From Chloroflexota bacterium (GTDB lineage Bacteria; Chloroflexota; Anaerolineae; JAAEKA01), in assembly GCA_034717495.1 (NCBI GenBank), contig JAYELL010000053.1:1-64000 (forward strand): a stretch of 64,000 nt of DNA. The letters run 5' to 3'. The position numbers and the translations under genes were made by a program. The notes beneath the pieces are model-generated. The model had not been told where the DNA came from. It was given only the letters and a program-made list of their open reading frames with translations, and did no database searches. Below, piece after piece: positions 53,975-63,271 of the stretch. The first letter of the stretch is position 1; each line of letters starts with the position of its first letter.

Positions 53975-55837
53975 ATGATGGATCGGACTGATCGCTTTCG
54001 GATGCCGCTTGTGCTGGGCGTAACCCTCTTGTTAGCGCTGGCAGTCTTCGCCGGTTTTATTCCCTTGGGGGCAGCGGCCGACACCGCCCCTATTCGACCC
54101 CTGAATCCCAACGAGCAGCGGCTAGGCGACGAACAGGTGGAGGCCCAGGACCTGGCACTCAATTCAGCGGAGGTGATTGATCTGATCGATGGCCATCGTG
54201 CGGAGGTGTTTGAGGTCTTTCCCCTCTTCGGCCCTTACGCTCCCGGTTTGGGCCAGTGTATTGACGGCACCTGCTACCAGGTGGACATCTACGATTTCGA
54301 GCAGTTGGCAGCTGTTACGGCTATCGTGCACCAGCGCTCAGGGGAGGTGCTGGATGTTTTCCGCATCGCCGACTCAACGCCATTGATCAACAAGCGTCTC
54401 CACGATCGGGCGGTCGAAATCATCCAGACCGATGCCGATGTGGCAGCGGCCCTGGGATTCTCGCCCCGGTCGGACCAGATTCGCCTGATGCACATCAACC
54501 GCATGGATACGGAATGTCAAGGTGGGCGTCTCTGTGCCGGCGCCGTTTTCTTCGTGGATAGTGGCGCCCTCTGGGTTGCCGTCGACCTGGTCGACGACGA
54601 CATTGAAAAGATCTGGTGGTCGGGCCGGCCCGCGGCCCTGCAGAGCAATGTCTTTGACCCGAAACCGGAACGGGAACCCGAGGATTGCGGCACCACCATC
54701 AGCGTTGACCGGGATGGCTGGAAGCTGGACTATCGTACCACACCCACGGATGCGCTCGAGATCACCAGCGTCACTTATGATGCAGGTGGCGGCGACGTGG
54801 CAGTGGCGACCCGCATGAAACTCATCGAATGGCATGCCCATTATCCTCCAAGCTGGGGATTCGTGGATTATACCGGTTGCGGTGGCGGTGGTGGCGGTTT
54901 TCCAATCTATCCCTTCGGCGTTACCCAGGTACTCGATCTCTACGAGAATCTGGATTACACAGGATTCGAGGTTGTCCAGGATTTCCGCATGAGCAATTGG
55001 GGCGCCAGCTGCAATTACCGCTACGAGCAGCATTTCCAGTTCTTCACCGACGGTCGTTTCCGCGTAGTTACTGTGGTGTTTGGCCAGGGTTGCGGCAACA
55101 ACCAGCTCGAGGAGGCTACCTACCGCCCCGTGGTTCGCATCGACATCGCCGTCGACGGGGATCCCAATGATTCGATCCAGGTGTGGGATGGCAACGACTG
55201 GCAGACCCAGGCAAGCGAAGCCTGGTGGCTCCAGAGTGGTCCCTACACCCCCGAGGGATATCGCTACCGGGTGATGGACGCGTCCGGCACCGGCTTTTTC
55301 ATCGAGCCGGGCCAGGGGCAGTTCGATGATAGTGGCACCGGTGATAACGCCTATACCTACGTAACGCAGCACAAGGAATCTGAAGGCGATGGGGATATGC
55401 CACAGCAGGGAAGCTGCTGCAACGCCGATCATCGCCAGGGCCCTGAGCAGTTTATCAACGGCGAGTCGGTTGACGACGACAACATCGTGCTCTGGTATGT
55501 GCCTCAAAGCGAGACGATCACAACGTGGCAGGTGGACCAGGGCCTGGCCGACGCTCAATACTGCTGGACCGACAACACCAGCACGACCTGGCCCTGCTTC
55601 TCTGGTCCCATGTTCGTGCCTGTGAATGCCTGCTCTGCTTACGACCTCAACTGCGATGGCATCATCGATACGGGAGACATCACCGAGGTGGCCAGCCATT
55701 GGAATTGCCGTATTCTGTCGTCGACGTGCTACGTTCCCGAGTACGATTTTAACAACGACTGGGTCATAGATATCCAGGATGCTATGCGGGTGTCGGGCCG
55801 TTGGGGCTGTGTCCAAGGCCAACCCTGTTACAACTAA
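53975..55837 (+). CDS. Secreted degenerate copper amine oxidase-like protein with dockerin-like C-terminus
   Basis: About 620 residues. An N-terminal signal (PLVLGVTLLLALAVFAGF) is cleaved near AAADTAP. An N2/N3-like part (RLGDEQVEAQDLALNS) follows, then a beta-rich domain with NYRYEQHFQFFTDGRFRV, YTYVTQHKESE and DDDNIVLWYVPQSET. These parallel conserved segments of copper amine oxidases (NYDY..DG, VTPYxxGE, DIVLWYxxGxHH). However, the TPQ-following Asp is Arg and the copper His-x-His is not seen. The end carries two Ca-binding DxNxDGxID/DxNNDWxID repeats, as in dockerin. AGGAG supports the start; two adjacent ATGs are possible. Likely non-enzymatic or of altered chemistry. Confidence 0.65.
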   Translation: MMDRTDRFRMPLVLGVTLLLALAVFAGFIPLGAAADTAPIRPLNPNEQRLGDEQVEAQDLALNSAEVIDLIDGHRAEVFEVFPLFGPYAPGLGQCIDGTCYQVDIYDFEQLAAVTAIVHQRSGEVLDVFRIADSTPLINKRLHDRAVEIIQTDADVAAALGFSPRSDQIRLMHINRMDTECQGGRLCAGAVFFVDSGALWVAVDLVDDDIEKIWWSGRPAALQSNVFDPKPEREPEDCGTTISVDRDGWKLDYRTTPTDALEITSVTYDAGGGDVAVATRMKLIEWHAHYPPSWGFVDYTGCGGGGGGFPIYPFGVTQVLDLYENLDYTGFEVVQDFRMSNWGASCNYRYEQHFQFFTDGRFRVVTVVFGQGCGNNQLEEATYRPVVRIDIAVDGDPNDSIQVWDGNDWQTQASEAWWLQSGPYTPEGYRYRVMDASGTGFFIEPGQGQFDDSGTGDNAYTYVTQHKESEGDGDMPQQGSCCNADHRQGPEQFINGESVDDDNIVLWYVPQSETITTWQVDQGLADAQYCWTDNTSTTWPCFSGPMFVPVNACSAYDLNCDGIIDTGDITEVASHWNCRILSSTCYVPEYDFNNDWVIDIQDAMRVSGRWGCVQGQPCYN

Positions 55838-55862
55838 GAGGAAGATAACTCCAATATGACAC

Positions 55863-55895
55863 AAGCTGCACAGTCCTCGGGTTGTGCAGCTTTTT
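55863..55895 (+). terminator. Intrinsic terminator after the secreted protein gene
   Basis: AAGCTGCACA and TGTGCAGCTT form a 10-bp stem with a 10-base loop, followed by TTTTT, 26 bp after the stop codon. Confidence 0.88.
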
Positions 55896-55967
55896 CACCG
55901 CTCCGTTCCATGTCTGTGGTCTGCTCTTTCCCTCTTTTTTTCCCGCCTCGTTCTTTTTACTTCCCCA

Positions 55968-57146
55968 TCATTTCTGATCGACGGGAGCAATCACCGGCAG
56001 ACCCGAGAGGGCTCTTTCCGGCACATCGGGTAACCCGCTTTCATCGGTAAGGGCCGTCAAAAAGGCCACCAGGTCGGCGCGGTCCTGCTCGTCCAGATCA
56101 AAGCCCTTGAGCAGGGGATCTACGTTGGGGAAGTCGTGAGCCCGGCCCGCGCCTGCCGCGTAGAAATCTACCACATTCTCCAGGGCAGCAAAGGACCCAT
56201 CGTGCATATAGGGTGCCGTGCGGGCGATATTGCGCAGAGTCGGAACCTTGAACGCGCCATACAAACCCCGTTCGTGGACGGCGGCGCGCCCTGGATCCTC
56301 GCTGTTCACACCGACGACCCGGAAAGTCTCCATGGCAAAGGTCGGTGGTTGGTGGCATTCGCTGCAGTTGGTACGCTGGGAGAAGAACAGGGCCATTCCC
56401 CGCTGTTGTTCCGGCGTCAGCGAGCTTTTTTCGCCAGCCACGAAACGATCGTAGGGGCTGGTATCGCTGATCAGCGATCGCTGGAAGGCAGCCAGGGCCC
56501 GGGTGGTATTCTCAAAGGAAATCGGCTCAGTCCCGCCAAAAACAGTGTTGAACATCTGGACGTAGGCTGGTATCCCCTGCAGCGTCGCCACGATCCGGTC
56601 CGGATCTGAGGCCATTTCATGGGGCAGGGTAAGGGGCAGACGAGCATGTTCTTCCAGGGAGCTTTCACGACCATCCCACAACAGGAAGCGATTGAAGCCG
56701 GTATTCCACAGGGTAGACACGTTGCGCGGCGGCGCTCCCGGTCGGGCGGGACTGACGGGTTGTCCATTGCTGAAACCCAGTTCGGGACGGTGGCAGGTGG
56801 CGCATGACATTCCGCCACTGTCCGAAAGGATAGGTTCAAAAAAGAGCTGCCGGCCCAACTCGATTTTTTCCGCCGTGGGCGGATTTTTGACAGCGCCCTC
56901 CGGGGGCGGCCAGGCCGCTGCCGGCGTCGGCGATGGGGCTGCTGTGGGCAGCAGTATGGGTTCCTCAGAAACGGTTGCTTCTGGTGGCGGTTCCGGGGGG
57001 ATTGGAGAAGGAGGCCCGCAGCCAGCCATCAATACAACGGCGGCTGTTACTGCCATCAGAATCAGCCGCTGTCGCAGGAAGATCGCAAATCGAGCGAACT
57101 CAGACAGCCCTGTGGTTCTGCGAGGGCAGGATATCACAGACCCCAA
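55968..57146 (-). CDS. Di-heme cytochrome c peroxidase/MauG-family lipoprotein
   Basis: About 392 residues at most. The lipobox is LMAGC, then a Pro/Thr linker. The two c-type heme sites are SCATCHRPELGFSNG and NCSECHQPPTFAM; GMALFFSQRTNC and FKVPTLRNIARTAPYMHDGS are family blocks (the last has the distal Met/His region). It is exported and anchored. Family members reduce H2O2 or, as in MauG, make protein-derived cofactors. The start is uncertain: the longest frame overlaps the end of the upstream gene by 47 bp and an ATG at 57056 would give a short signal. Confidence 0.87.
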   Translation of the reverse strand: MGSVISCPRRTTGLSEFARFAIFLRQRLILMAVTAAVVLMAGCGPPSPIPPEPPPEATVSEEPILLPTAAPSPTPAAAWPPPEGAVKNPPTAEKIELGRQLFFEPILSDSGGMSCATCHRPELGFSNGQPVSPARPGAPPRNVSTLWNTGFNRFLLWDGRESSLEEHARLPLTLPHEMASDPDRIVATLQGIPAYVQMFNTVFGGTEPISFENTTRALAAFQRSLISDTSPYDRFVAGEKSSLTPEQQRGMALFFSQRTNCSECHQPPTFAMETFRVVGVNSEDPGRAAVHERGLYGAFKVPTLRNIARTAPYMHDGSFAALENVVDFYAAGAGRAHDFPNVDPLLKGFDLDEQDRADLVAFLTALTDESGLPDVPERALSGLPVIAPVDQK

Positions 57147-60100
57147 CTGCCAGCGGCAGGTCTTTCCCCTGTGTGTTCATGGTTGTGAGAGTCCATTGTG
57201 CACCTTTGAGCAGATTCAACAAAGTGGTTGCATCTGCGGTCAGTTTGATACCAATCTGGCCCGCCGGAGCATCCACTACCAGGGAGCCATCGCTGCGCGT
57301 GAGGCCAGCGGCCTCTGGTACATTACCTGAGATCGACTTCAAGCCATCCTGGGCGTCACCGCCATCGATAGCCTGAATCTGGATCACCGGGTTTTCGCCG
57401 CTGGCCCGGTCAACGGTCCAGGTCAGCATACTCCAATTGCTCGGAATCTTCAAATTACTCAGCGCGACTCTGAAGGTGACATCCTGGTGAATGGTGAGGG
57501 CGCCGGCATTGTTGCTCGTGGTGATCGAAACGTCTGCGGCACTGCCATCATCCCAGATGGCGCCCACCGGGCCGGCCACGATGCCGTCGGAGGTGCCCAT
57601 TGGGGGTGAGCCATTGCCCTGCCAGGAACCTGCACCATGAGTACCGCTCAATTGCGTGTCGATATCTGTCGCCGATGGCAGGCCATCGATCACATCGTCG
57701 GCGCTATGGCTGCTACGACTGGAAACGGCGACGTCCAGCCGATCCACAATCTGTTTTCCAACGCTGCCGACCGTGGTCATGGTGCTGGTCAATCGCTGCC
57801 AGAAACCACTGGTGAGAATGTCAGGATCGAAACCCTCCACATCCTTTATGGTGCCCTCGTTCTGCTGTCCCGATCCTGAGGTAGCCTGGTTGTGCTGTCC
57901 CTGTGTGGTGCCGATGTTGTATTGCCCTGGCCCGGAGATGCTCTTGTTCTCCTGGCCAGGTCCCGACCCTCCAGCCGTATTCTGCTGTCCTGCATTCGAG
58001 CCCACATTGGTCTGGCCAAATGAATCGCCCTGGTTGTGTTGCCCTGCGCCGGTGCCGCTGTTTTCCTGGCCATAGCCGGCTACAGCGTGGTTATACTGAC
58101 CCTGAGCGCGACCACGGTTGTACTGTCCGGGACCCGCAATGGCGTAGTTGTATTGCCCTTTTTCCCCTGTGTTGAGCTGTCCGATATTTCCACCAATATT
58201 GCGCTGCCCGAATCCACTGGCGTTTTTGATATCCAGGGCCCCTTGGCCACCGATATCGCACTCCAGCTTAAGTTGTTGAAGGTGCAGGGTGGGGCGATCG
58301 GCAAAGTCCGGGGACCCGTCGGTCAGTGCGCCGTTGATCATTCGTACGTCAGCCAAAACGTGGTCACCGGATGGGTCGAAGGTGCTGAAGCCGGTAGCAT
58401 GCGCCAATTGGGCCACCGAGCCGTCGATGGCCACTGTTTCGCCCGTATCGTCTGTGACGAATTGGGCGAGGGCTTCAGCCGAAAGGCTCTGCACGCCGAC
58501 GGCGCTGAGAGGCGCATCGAGAACGGCACCCAGTGCCCACACATCGCTTTGATCAGCATTGGCATAGCTGGTATGAAACAGGGCTACATACTGATAGCGG
58601 CCCAGGTCTGCATTTTCAAGACGGTATCGCCAGGTTTTCACCACCCCATCATATGAGGTGGCAGCGATTTGGACGGGCGTTATGGACACACCGCCGTCCC
58701 GGGCGAACCCCCGCACGGAGCAAACCGGTTCAGCGCCTGCCAGATCGCTATCCGCCAAGGCGACGCCGGCCTCGGTGAAGGTTGCCTGGAAAAGAATGGT
58801 CGCCGTGACCGTTGAGTCGCCGGCTCGATCTATCTGGCTACTCTCCAGGTAATCGACCAGATTTTCGATGTGCTGGCCATCCCCGACCGGAAAGGCGGCA
58901 ACATCCAGATAGCCGTTGAGCAAGGGGAGCGGCTTCAGTGCCGCCAGGGCCAGGCCGCGGAAGAAAGAGCGATCGTGCAGGGGCTGGGACGCTCCCTCCG
59001 AGATGACTGTCCAGAAGCGTGAGACAAACCAATGGGGTGCCAGTGAAATCAGACGGTCGATGGTATCGCTCAGCGCGACATTCTCCCGCACCCAGGTGAC
59101 CTGTTCCGGCACCATCCAGAGCCATGAACGCATGATGTTGAGGCTTCGCCTGGAGTCTCCCTCGGGATTATCCTGCTCGGCGACAGGCCAGGCGGTCTGC
59201 CAGGTAAAGTTGTCCCGCCACAGGTTCAGCAATCGGTCCCTGTTGGCCCGCCAGGTCGCGGCTTTTACCGGGTCTCCAGCCAGCGCGGCCAACTCGGCAT
59301 AGCCCCACATGCCCGCGATCCAGCCATTGAGCAGCCACATCTCCTTCACGATGCGATCGTCGAAGTCGCCGTTGGCTGCGTTCTCCATGTCGGTCACGAT
59401 GCCCGATCCATCGATGTCGGCGAGCAAAGAGACGGCATCCCGACCCAACGTCGCTGCATATTTCCAGGTGGCATACACGCCCACCGGATTGAAACGCCAA
59501 ATGAACTGATACAGGCTTCCCGTACCCTGCACGTCCGCCATGCCCGCATCGTCGGGGATATCGGCCCAGTTGCGGCTTTCACCCGCGTTCCAGGCAATCT
59601 GGGCCCATGCGCTTGGGCTGTGATTCTGCCATTCCGTATCAATGAAGTTTTCCAGGTCTTGCTGAAGGGGGGAACTCACGTACTCGAAGGCTCGCAGCAG
59701 CGCCGCCAGCCATGGTCCCGGCTCGCGGTAATACTCGGTCAAACGGGGATAGATGAGGGCTGAATTGTCCCATTCGCCCTGCTGCAGACCCTGGGCCAGG
59801 TAGCCGGGGCGCAAATGCTGCCCCGCGACCAGGGTCGAGATTTCCTGGTCCAGCAACGCCTGGGCACTGAGCTCCACCGGGTCATAGACGGCTGGCTGGC
59901 TGGCGAAGAAGGCCACCCGGGGGGCTTCACCGATATCCGCGGAAGACCAGAAGAGCAGCGAATTTCTGGCCAGCATGAAGACCCCGTTGTTTATCGGCAC
60001 TGCGGGCGACATCAGGCCTGCCTGGCCGTAGACGCCATCCTCGCCGCCAAATACCACCCGTGTATCCCGGGCGCCGTAGGAACTATCGTAGCCGGGAGCC

Positions 60101-61464
60101 TTGAGTCTAAAACCGTTCTCGTTGTCGTAGGCATGGTGGTGTTCCAGGGTGTCAGTGCTGTTGGTTATATCGGCTGAAACATATCTGCGGTCCAGAATCA
60201 GCCGCGAGTGGATCGTCGTGCCTGCAATCGAAAGGGCGGCAGGCTCATCGGAGGCCTCGAAGAACTCGGGAATCGGCCAGACGTGAGACGTGCCGATGTT
60301 CCAGGCGCATAGGTAACTCCTGGGAATATACCGCGTGCCCTTCGTCTTGAGGAACAAGTAGACCGTGCCGCTGCCATCGACCACTGGCGGGTAGCGGCTG
60401 CTGCCGCTGTGGGTGCCATGCCATGAGAAGGGCGGCTTTTCATCCTGACCGTCACCATCCAGATCCCATTCGGCGAAGGATAGATCAGCCGGATTCAGAA
60501 GATGCAGCGAAACCATCTGAGGGTTGTCCTCAAAGACCTGTACCGCCGAGGGAATGGTCACCGGCTGGCCATCGTACCCCGTCAGGGTCGCCCCCTGGTT
60601 GAGGTCGTAGGTGGTGGCGCCGGCGGGCCAGGGGCCGGTCTCGCTGCCTGATTGATACATCCAATCGCCAGGCGCTGCAGGAAGGTTTTCCACCTGGCCA
60701 TCGGTGAGGATATCGTTTTCGATGTGGATCTGTGAATAGTTTTCGCGAACGTTGTAGGCACCGGGGACAAAACTGCCGGAGCGGTAGTTGCCCAGGGCTT
60801 TCGTTACGAAGAGTAAGTCAGCGTCCTCAGCCAGGACGGTTGCGAAACCGATGGCCAGGTCCCCGGGCAGCTTGCCCGAGATCGCCAGTTGTGCGCCGTC
60901 GTTGGGGTTGATTTTGTAAACGAAGTTGTCCCACGAGACGGCGAATATGGCCGAACCGTCCGATGCGGCGGCGGGGGACTGGGTGATGGGTCCGCCGGTC
61001 CCGCTGCTCCAGATTGCACCACCGTTGCTGTCCAGGCCATAGATGTTGCCATCCCGGCAGGCTGCGACCACCACCGTCTGCGTGCCGGTATCTACCACCA
61101 GGGGGGTTGCCTGGAATCCCCCCTGAGCCTCGAAGTGCCAGAGCTCGGAGCCGTTTGTCACATTCAGCGCGTAGAGCCGCCGATCCATACAGGGCACGTA
61201 GAGCACACCAGCCTCAAGGGTGGGTGTGGCGCAGGGCAAGGCGGTCGCAAAGAGCCAACTCAGGCCGCCGGAACTGACATCGATGGCATAGAGGCCACGG
61301 GATGTGGCAACGTACACGAGCTGTCCATCGGTGATGGGCTGCGTATCGGGCGTGATATAGGGCTCAAACTCCACGTACCATTGAACAAATAATTGTCCGA
61401 GTGGCAGGCCGGCGGGCGTGTAACTGGTCCTCTGGTTGTTGGCAAATGCGGTTGTCCAGGTCAT
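57100..61464 (-). CDS. 1454-residue PQQ-propeller protein with a GQxN repeat array
   Basis: Residues 1-200 form a PQQ-like propeller (VYVATSRGLYAIDVSSGG; RLYALNVTNGSELWHFE; NIYGLDSNGGAIW). Residues about 500-900 are helical and aromatic-rich, like an (alpha/alpha) barrel. Residues about 1084-1203 hold some 13 repeats of Gly-Gln-x-Asn with 8-11 residues per unit (GQLNTG, GQYNRG, GQENSG, GQTNVG). The C-terminal 250 residues are beta-rich, with a DIDTQLSGTHGAGSWQG stretch reminiscent of phage tail-associated proteins. No signal peptide is visible. It is coupled by a 4-bp overlap (ATGA) to the LamG-like gene upstream. The function is unknown; surface or structural. Confidence 0.7.
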   Translation of the reverse strand: MTWTTAFANNQRTSYTPAGLPLGQLFVQWYVEFEPYITPDTQPITDGQLVYVATSRGLYAIDVSSGGLSWLFATALPCATPTLEAGVLYVPCMDRRLYALNVTNGSELWHFEAQGGFQATPLVVDTGTQTVVVAACRDGNIYGLDSNGGAIWSSGTGGPITQSPAAASDGSAIFAVSWDNFVYKINPNDGAQLAISGKLPGDLAIGFATVLAEDADLLFVTKALGNYRSGSFVPGAYNVRENYSQIHIENDILTDGQVENLPAAPGDWMYQSGSETGPWPAGATTYDLNQGATLTGYDGQPVTIPSAVQVFEDNPQMVSLHLLNPADLSFAEWDLDGDGQDEKPPFSWHGTHSGSSRYPPVVDGSGTVYLFLKTKGTRYIPRSYLCAWNIGTSHVWPIPEFFEASDEPAALSIAGTTIHSRLILDRRYVSADITNSTDTLEHHHAYDNENGFRLKAPGYDSSYGARDTRVVFGGEDGVYGQAGLMSPAVPINNGVFMLARNSLLFWSSADIGEAPRVAFFASQPAVYDPVELSAQALLDQEISTLVAGQHLRPGYLAQGLQQGEWDNSALIYPRLTEYYREPGPWLAALLRAFEYVSSPLQQDLENFIDTEWQNHSPSAWAQIAWNAGESRNWADIPDDAGMADVQGTGSLYQFIWRFNPVGVYATWKYAATLGRDAVSLLADIDGSGIVTDMENAANGDFDDRIVKEMWLLNGWIAGMWGYAELAALAGDPVKAATWRANRDRLLNLWRDNFTWQTAWPVAEQDNPEGDSRRSLNIMRSWLWMVPEQVTWVRENVALSDTIDRLISLAPHWFVSRFWTVISEGASQPLHDRSFFRGLALAALKPLPLLNGYLDVAAFPVGDGQHIENLVDYLESSQIDRAGDSTVTATILFQATFTEAGVALADSDLAGAEPVCSVRGFARDGGVSITPVQIAATSYDGVVKTWRYRLENADLGRYQYVALFHTSYANADQSDVWALGAVLDAPLSAVGVQSLSAEALAQFVTDDTGETVAIDGSVAQLAHATGFSTFDPSGDHVLADVRMINGALTDGSPDFADRPTLHLQQLKLECDIGGQGALDIKNASGFGQRNIGGNIGQLNTGEKGQYNYAIAGPGQYNRGRAQGQYNHAVAGYGQENSGTGAGQHNQGDSFGQTNVGSNAGQQNTAGGSGPGQENKSISGPGQYNIGTTQGQHNQATSGSGQQNEGTIKDVEGFDPDILTSGFWQRLTSTMTTVGSVGKQIVDRLDVAVSSRSSHSADDVIDGLPSATDIDTQLSGTHGAGSWQGNGSPPMGTSDGIVAGPVGAIWDDGSAADVSITTSNNAGALTIHQDVTFRVALSNLKIPSNWSMLTWTVDRASGENPVIQIQAIDGGDAQDGLKSISGNVPEAAGLTRSDGSLVVDAPAGQIGIKLTADATTLLNLLKGAQWTLTTMNTQGKDLPLAVGVCDILPSQNHRAV

Positions 61465-62144
61465 AAGTTCTGCAGCGCCTCCATATTTGAAGCGATCGTC
61501 GATACCTCATTCGGGCTCAGCACGCGATGGTAGATGGCCACAGCCTGAATGTTGCCCACAAAGAATGCTGTCGAGCCGTTCATTGTGCCGATATAACATT
61601 CAGACGCCCCTGTCCATTCGCTGGAAATGGGTGCGCCATCGCGCAAACCATCCCGGTAGGGCTGGTTGCCCGCCAGCCCGATATTCCCCCGTTCATGTTG
61701 CGGCGGCTGAATCTGGAACTCGAAGCCATAGCTGTATGTGGCCACTCCGTTGTAGTTGTTGGGTCTGATGCCGAAGTACTTGCCCCAGTGGAAAACCCCG
61801 ATCAGGCTCGTTCCAATCCCCGCATCGGAGAATTGAACCAGGAGGGAGAAGTTGCCCTTAAGGTTGATGCCTGTACGCAAATATTCGCTGCCGGAGAAGG
61901 CCCAGCCGGTTACTCCATTCCAGCCAGGCCATCCCATCGGGTTGAGCAGTTTGTCGTTGCCACTGAGATCGTTGAGGCTGGCGGCGAAGCTAGTGGCCTG
62001 CACGGCCTGCCAGGCCGCGGTGCATCCCTCGATTGCGCCATCGTCGTCCCACCATCTGAACAACCGGGTCCCTCCGGAAGTGACCGGCGTTGTTGCTACC
62101 ACGGGCCAAACAGATCTTTGCGAAGCCAGGACAGGTCGAATCAT
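61461..62144 (-). CDS. LamG/concanavalin-like domain protein
   Basis: A 227-residue protein. After a short N-terminus (SGGTRLFRWWDDDG) comes a jelly-roll with FAASLNDLSGNDKLLNPMG, GWAFSGSEYLRTGINLKGNF, FGIRPNNYNGVATYSYGFEF and VGNIQAVAIYHRVLSPNEVS. The last blocks are typical of LamG-like carbohydrate-binding domains. There is no signal peptide; the ribosome site is weak. It probably acts with the 1454-residue protein as a surface or tail-like structure. Confidence 0.72.
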   Translation of the reverse strand: MIRPVLASQRSVWPVVATTPVTSGGTRLFRWWDDDGAIEGCTAAWQAVQATSFAASLNDLSGNDKLLNPMGWPGWNGVTGWAFSGSEYLRTGINLKGNFSLLVQFSDAGIGTSLIGVFHWGKYFGIRPNNYNGVATYSYGFEFQIQPPQHERGNIGLAGNQPYRDGLRDGAPISSEWTGASECYIGTMNGSTAFFVGNIQAVAIYHRVLSPNEVSTIASNMEALQNL

Positions 62145-62560
62145 AGTACTATCACATCAATATGAGAATGGCATGACGCCAACAGCATCATGCAACGAAC
62201 CACCCGATTTCTTTGATTGGAATTTCGATGCGCCAGCGTCCTCCGAGCATCGTACCCAGACAAATGATCAACAGTGTAATGCAGCAATGGTTCGTCAGGG
62301 TCGTCCCGGCCGGATTCGCCAGCATCGACCATGCGAGGGTTTTGAGACGGTTTGAAGGGATCCTGTCTTTACGATCAGTTTCCTGACATAACTAAGGATA
62401 GCAAAGAAGGCCGAGCTTGTCAAATGAATGTGACTTGGGTCATTTTGCAGCTAAACCGGTGGAATTCGACACCCCACTGATGTAGTTGCGCAGGCTGGAA
62501 TAGCGCCAGGCGACCCATATCCCATTTGGTGAAGAGCATCGGAGTGGAATTCACCATTAC
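62145..62560. other. Intergenic, no gene seen
   Basis: About 415 bp between the LamG-like start and the end of mrpG. It must hold the promoter of the LamG operon. No terminator-type hairpin was found for the mrp operon. Confidence 0.45.
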
Positions 62561-62923
62561 CTACGGTTCTTGTTTGAGGGGCGAAACGGTCTGGGGATGC
62601 TCCACCAGTGGCGCCAGGTCATCCCTGGATCCTTCGGCCATAGGGATGCCGACGCGGTATGCCGCAGATGCTATGGCGTGGGCGGAAACGGGTCCCGCCA
62701 TCATCAACAGGATGATCAGAAGCAGCGCCTTGGCCCATCCCAGGGGTGTCCAGAAGGCCGCAGCAACCAGCAGCAACACCACGCCAAAGACCCCGACTTT
62801 GCCAGTTGCGTGCAGCCGGGTGTAGGCATCGGGAAACCGAAGGTAGCCCAGGATGCCTACCACCGAAAAGAAGGTGCCGATAACCACGACGACGATGGTA
62901 AGTAGTTGTAGTGTTTGGTCCAT
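62561..62923 (-). CDS. mrpG: Mrp/Mnh Na+/H+ antiporter subunit G
   Basis: A 120-residue protein with three hydrophobic helices: LTIVVVVIGTFFSVVGILGY, VFGVVLLLVAAAFW and ALLLIILLMMAGPVSAHAIA. The GYLRFPDAYTRLHATGK block is the MrpG hallmark. It belongs to the membrane arm of the multi-subunit Na+/H+ antiporter. Last gene of the operon visible here. Confidence 0.9.
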   Translation of the reverse strand: MDQTLQLLTIVVVVIGTFFSVVGILGYLRFPDAYTRLHATGKVGVFGVVLLLVAAAFWTPLGWAKALLLIILLMMAGPVSAHAIASAAYRVGIPMAEGSRDDLAPLVEHPQTVSPLKQEP

Positions 62924-62970
62924 GTTTACTTGTATTACTATGTCATGGCATCTTGACATCGTGACATGAT

Positions 62971-63246
62971 TTAGAACATCTGCTCATCTGCTACATACTT
63001 GGCCAGGGCCAGGGTGCCGATGAAGCCCAGGGCTGCTAATCCCAGAGCCACATCGATGTAGATGCTGTCTCGTAGAATCAAGGCAACCAGGATCACCACG
63101 GCCAGCATGAGCGTGGTCACCAGATCGGTGGCAATGAGGCGATCGATTACATCCTCCCCGCGCCAGACGCGCCAGACAGCAATGGCGATCATGACGATGT
63201 GGATGACCAGGGCGGCATGCAGTACGACGATAAGGATGGATTCCAT
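62971..63246 (-). CDS. mrpF: Mrp/Mnh Na+/H+ antiporter subunit F
   Basis: A 92-residue protein with three helices; WRVWRGEDVIDRLIATDLVT is the conserved MrpF core and IYIDVALGLAALGFIGTLAL follows. The ATG has AAGGA upstream. It lies between mrpE and mrpG. Confidence 0.9.
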   Translation of the reverse strand: MESILIVVLHAALVIHIVMIAIAVWRVWRGEDVIDRLIATDLVTTLMLAVVILVALILRDSIYIDVALGLAALGFIGTLALAKYVADEQMF

Positions 63247-63271
63247 GAAAGGGTGTCCTTCTGGCTGTGTT

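Noticed and set aside
54374-55864. - strand frame of 496 codons
   Set aside because: Shadow of the secreted amine-oxidase-like protein, which has a signal peptide, ribosome site and terminator.
57855-58213. CRISPR-like array on the DNA level
   Set aside because: The repeat is at the protein level (GQxN in an open frame); DNA units vary in length and sequence and there are no constant spacers.
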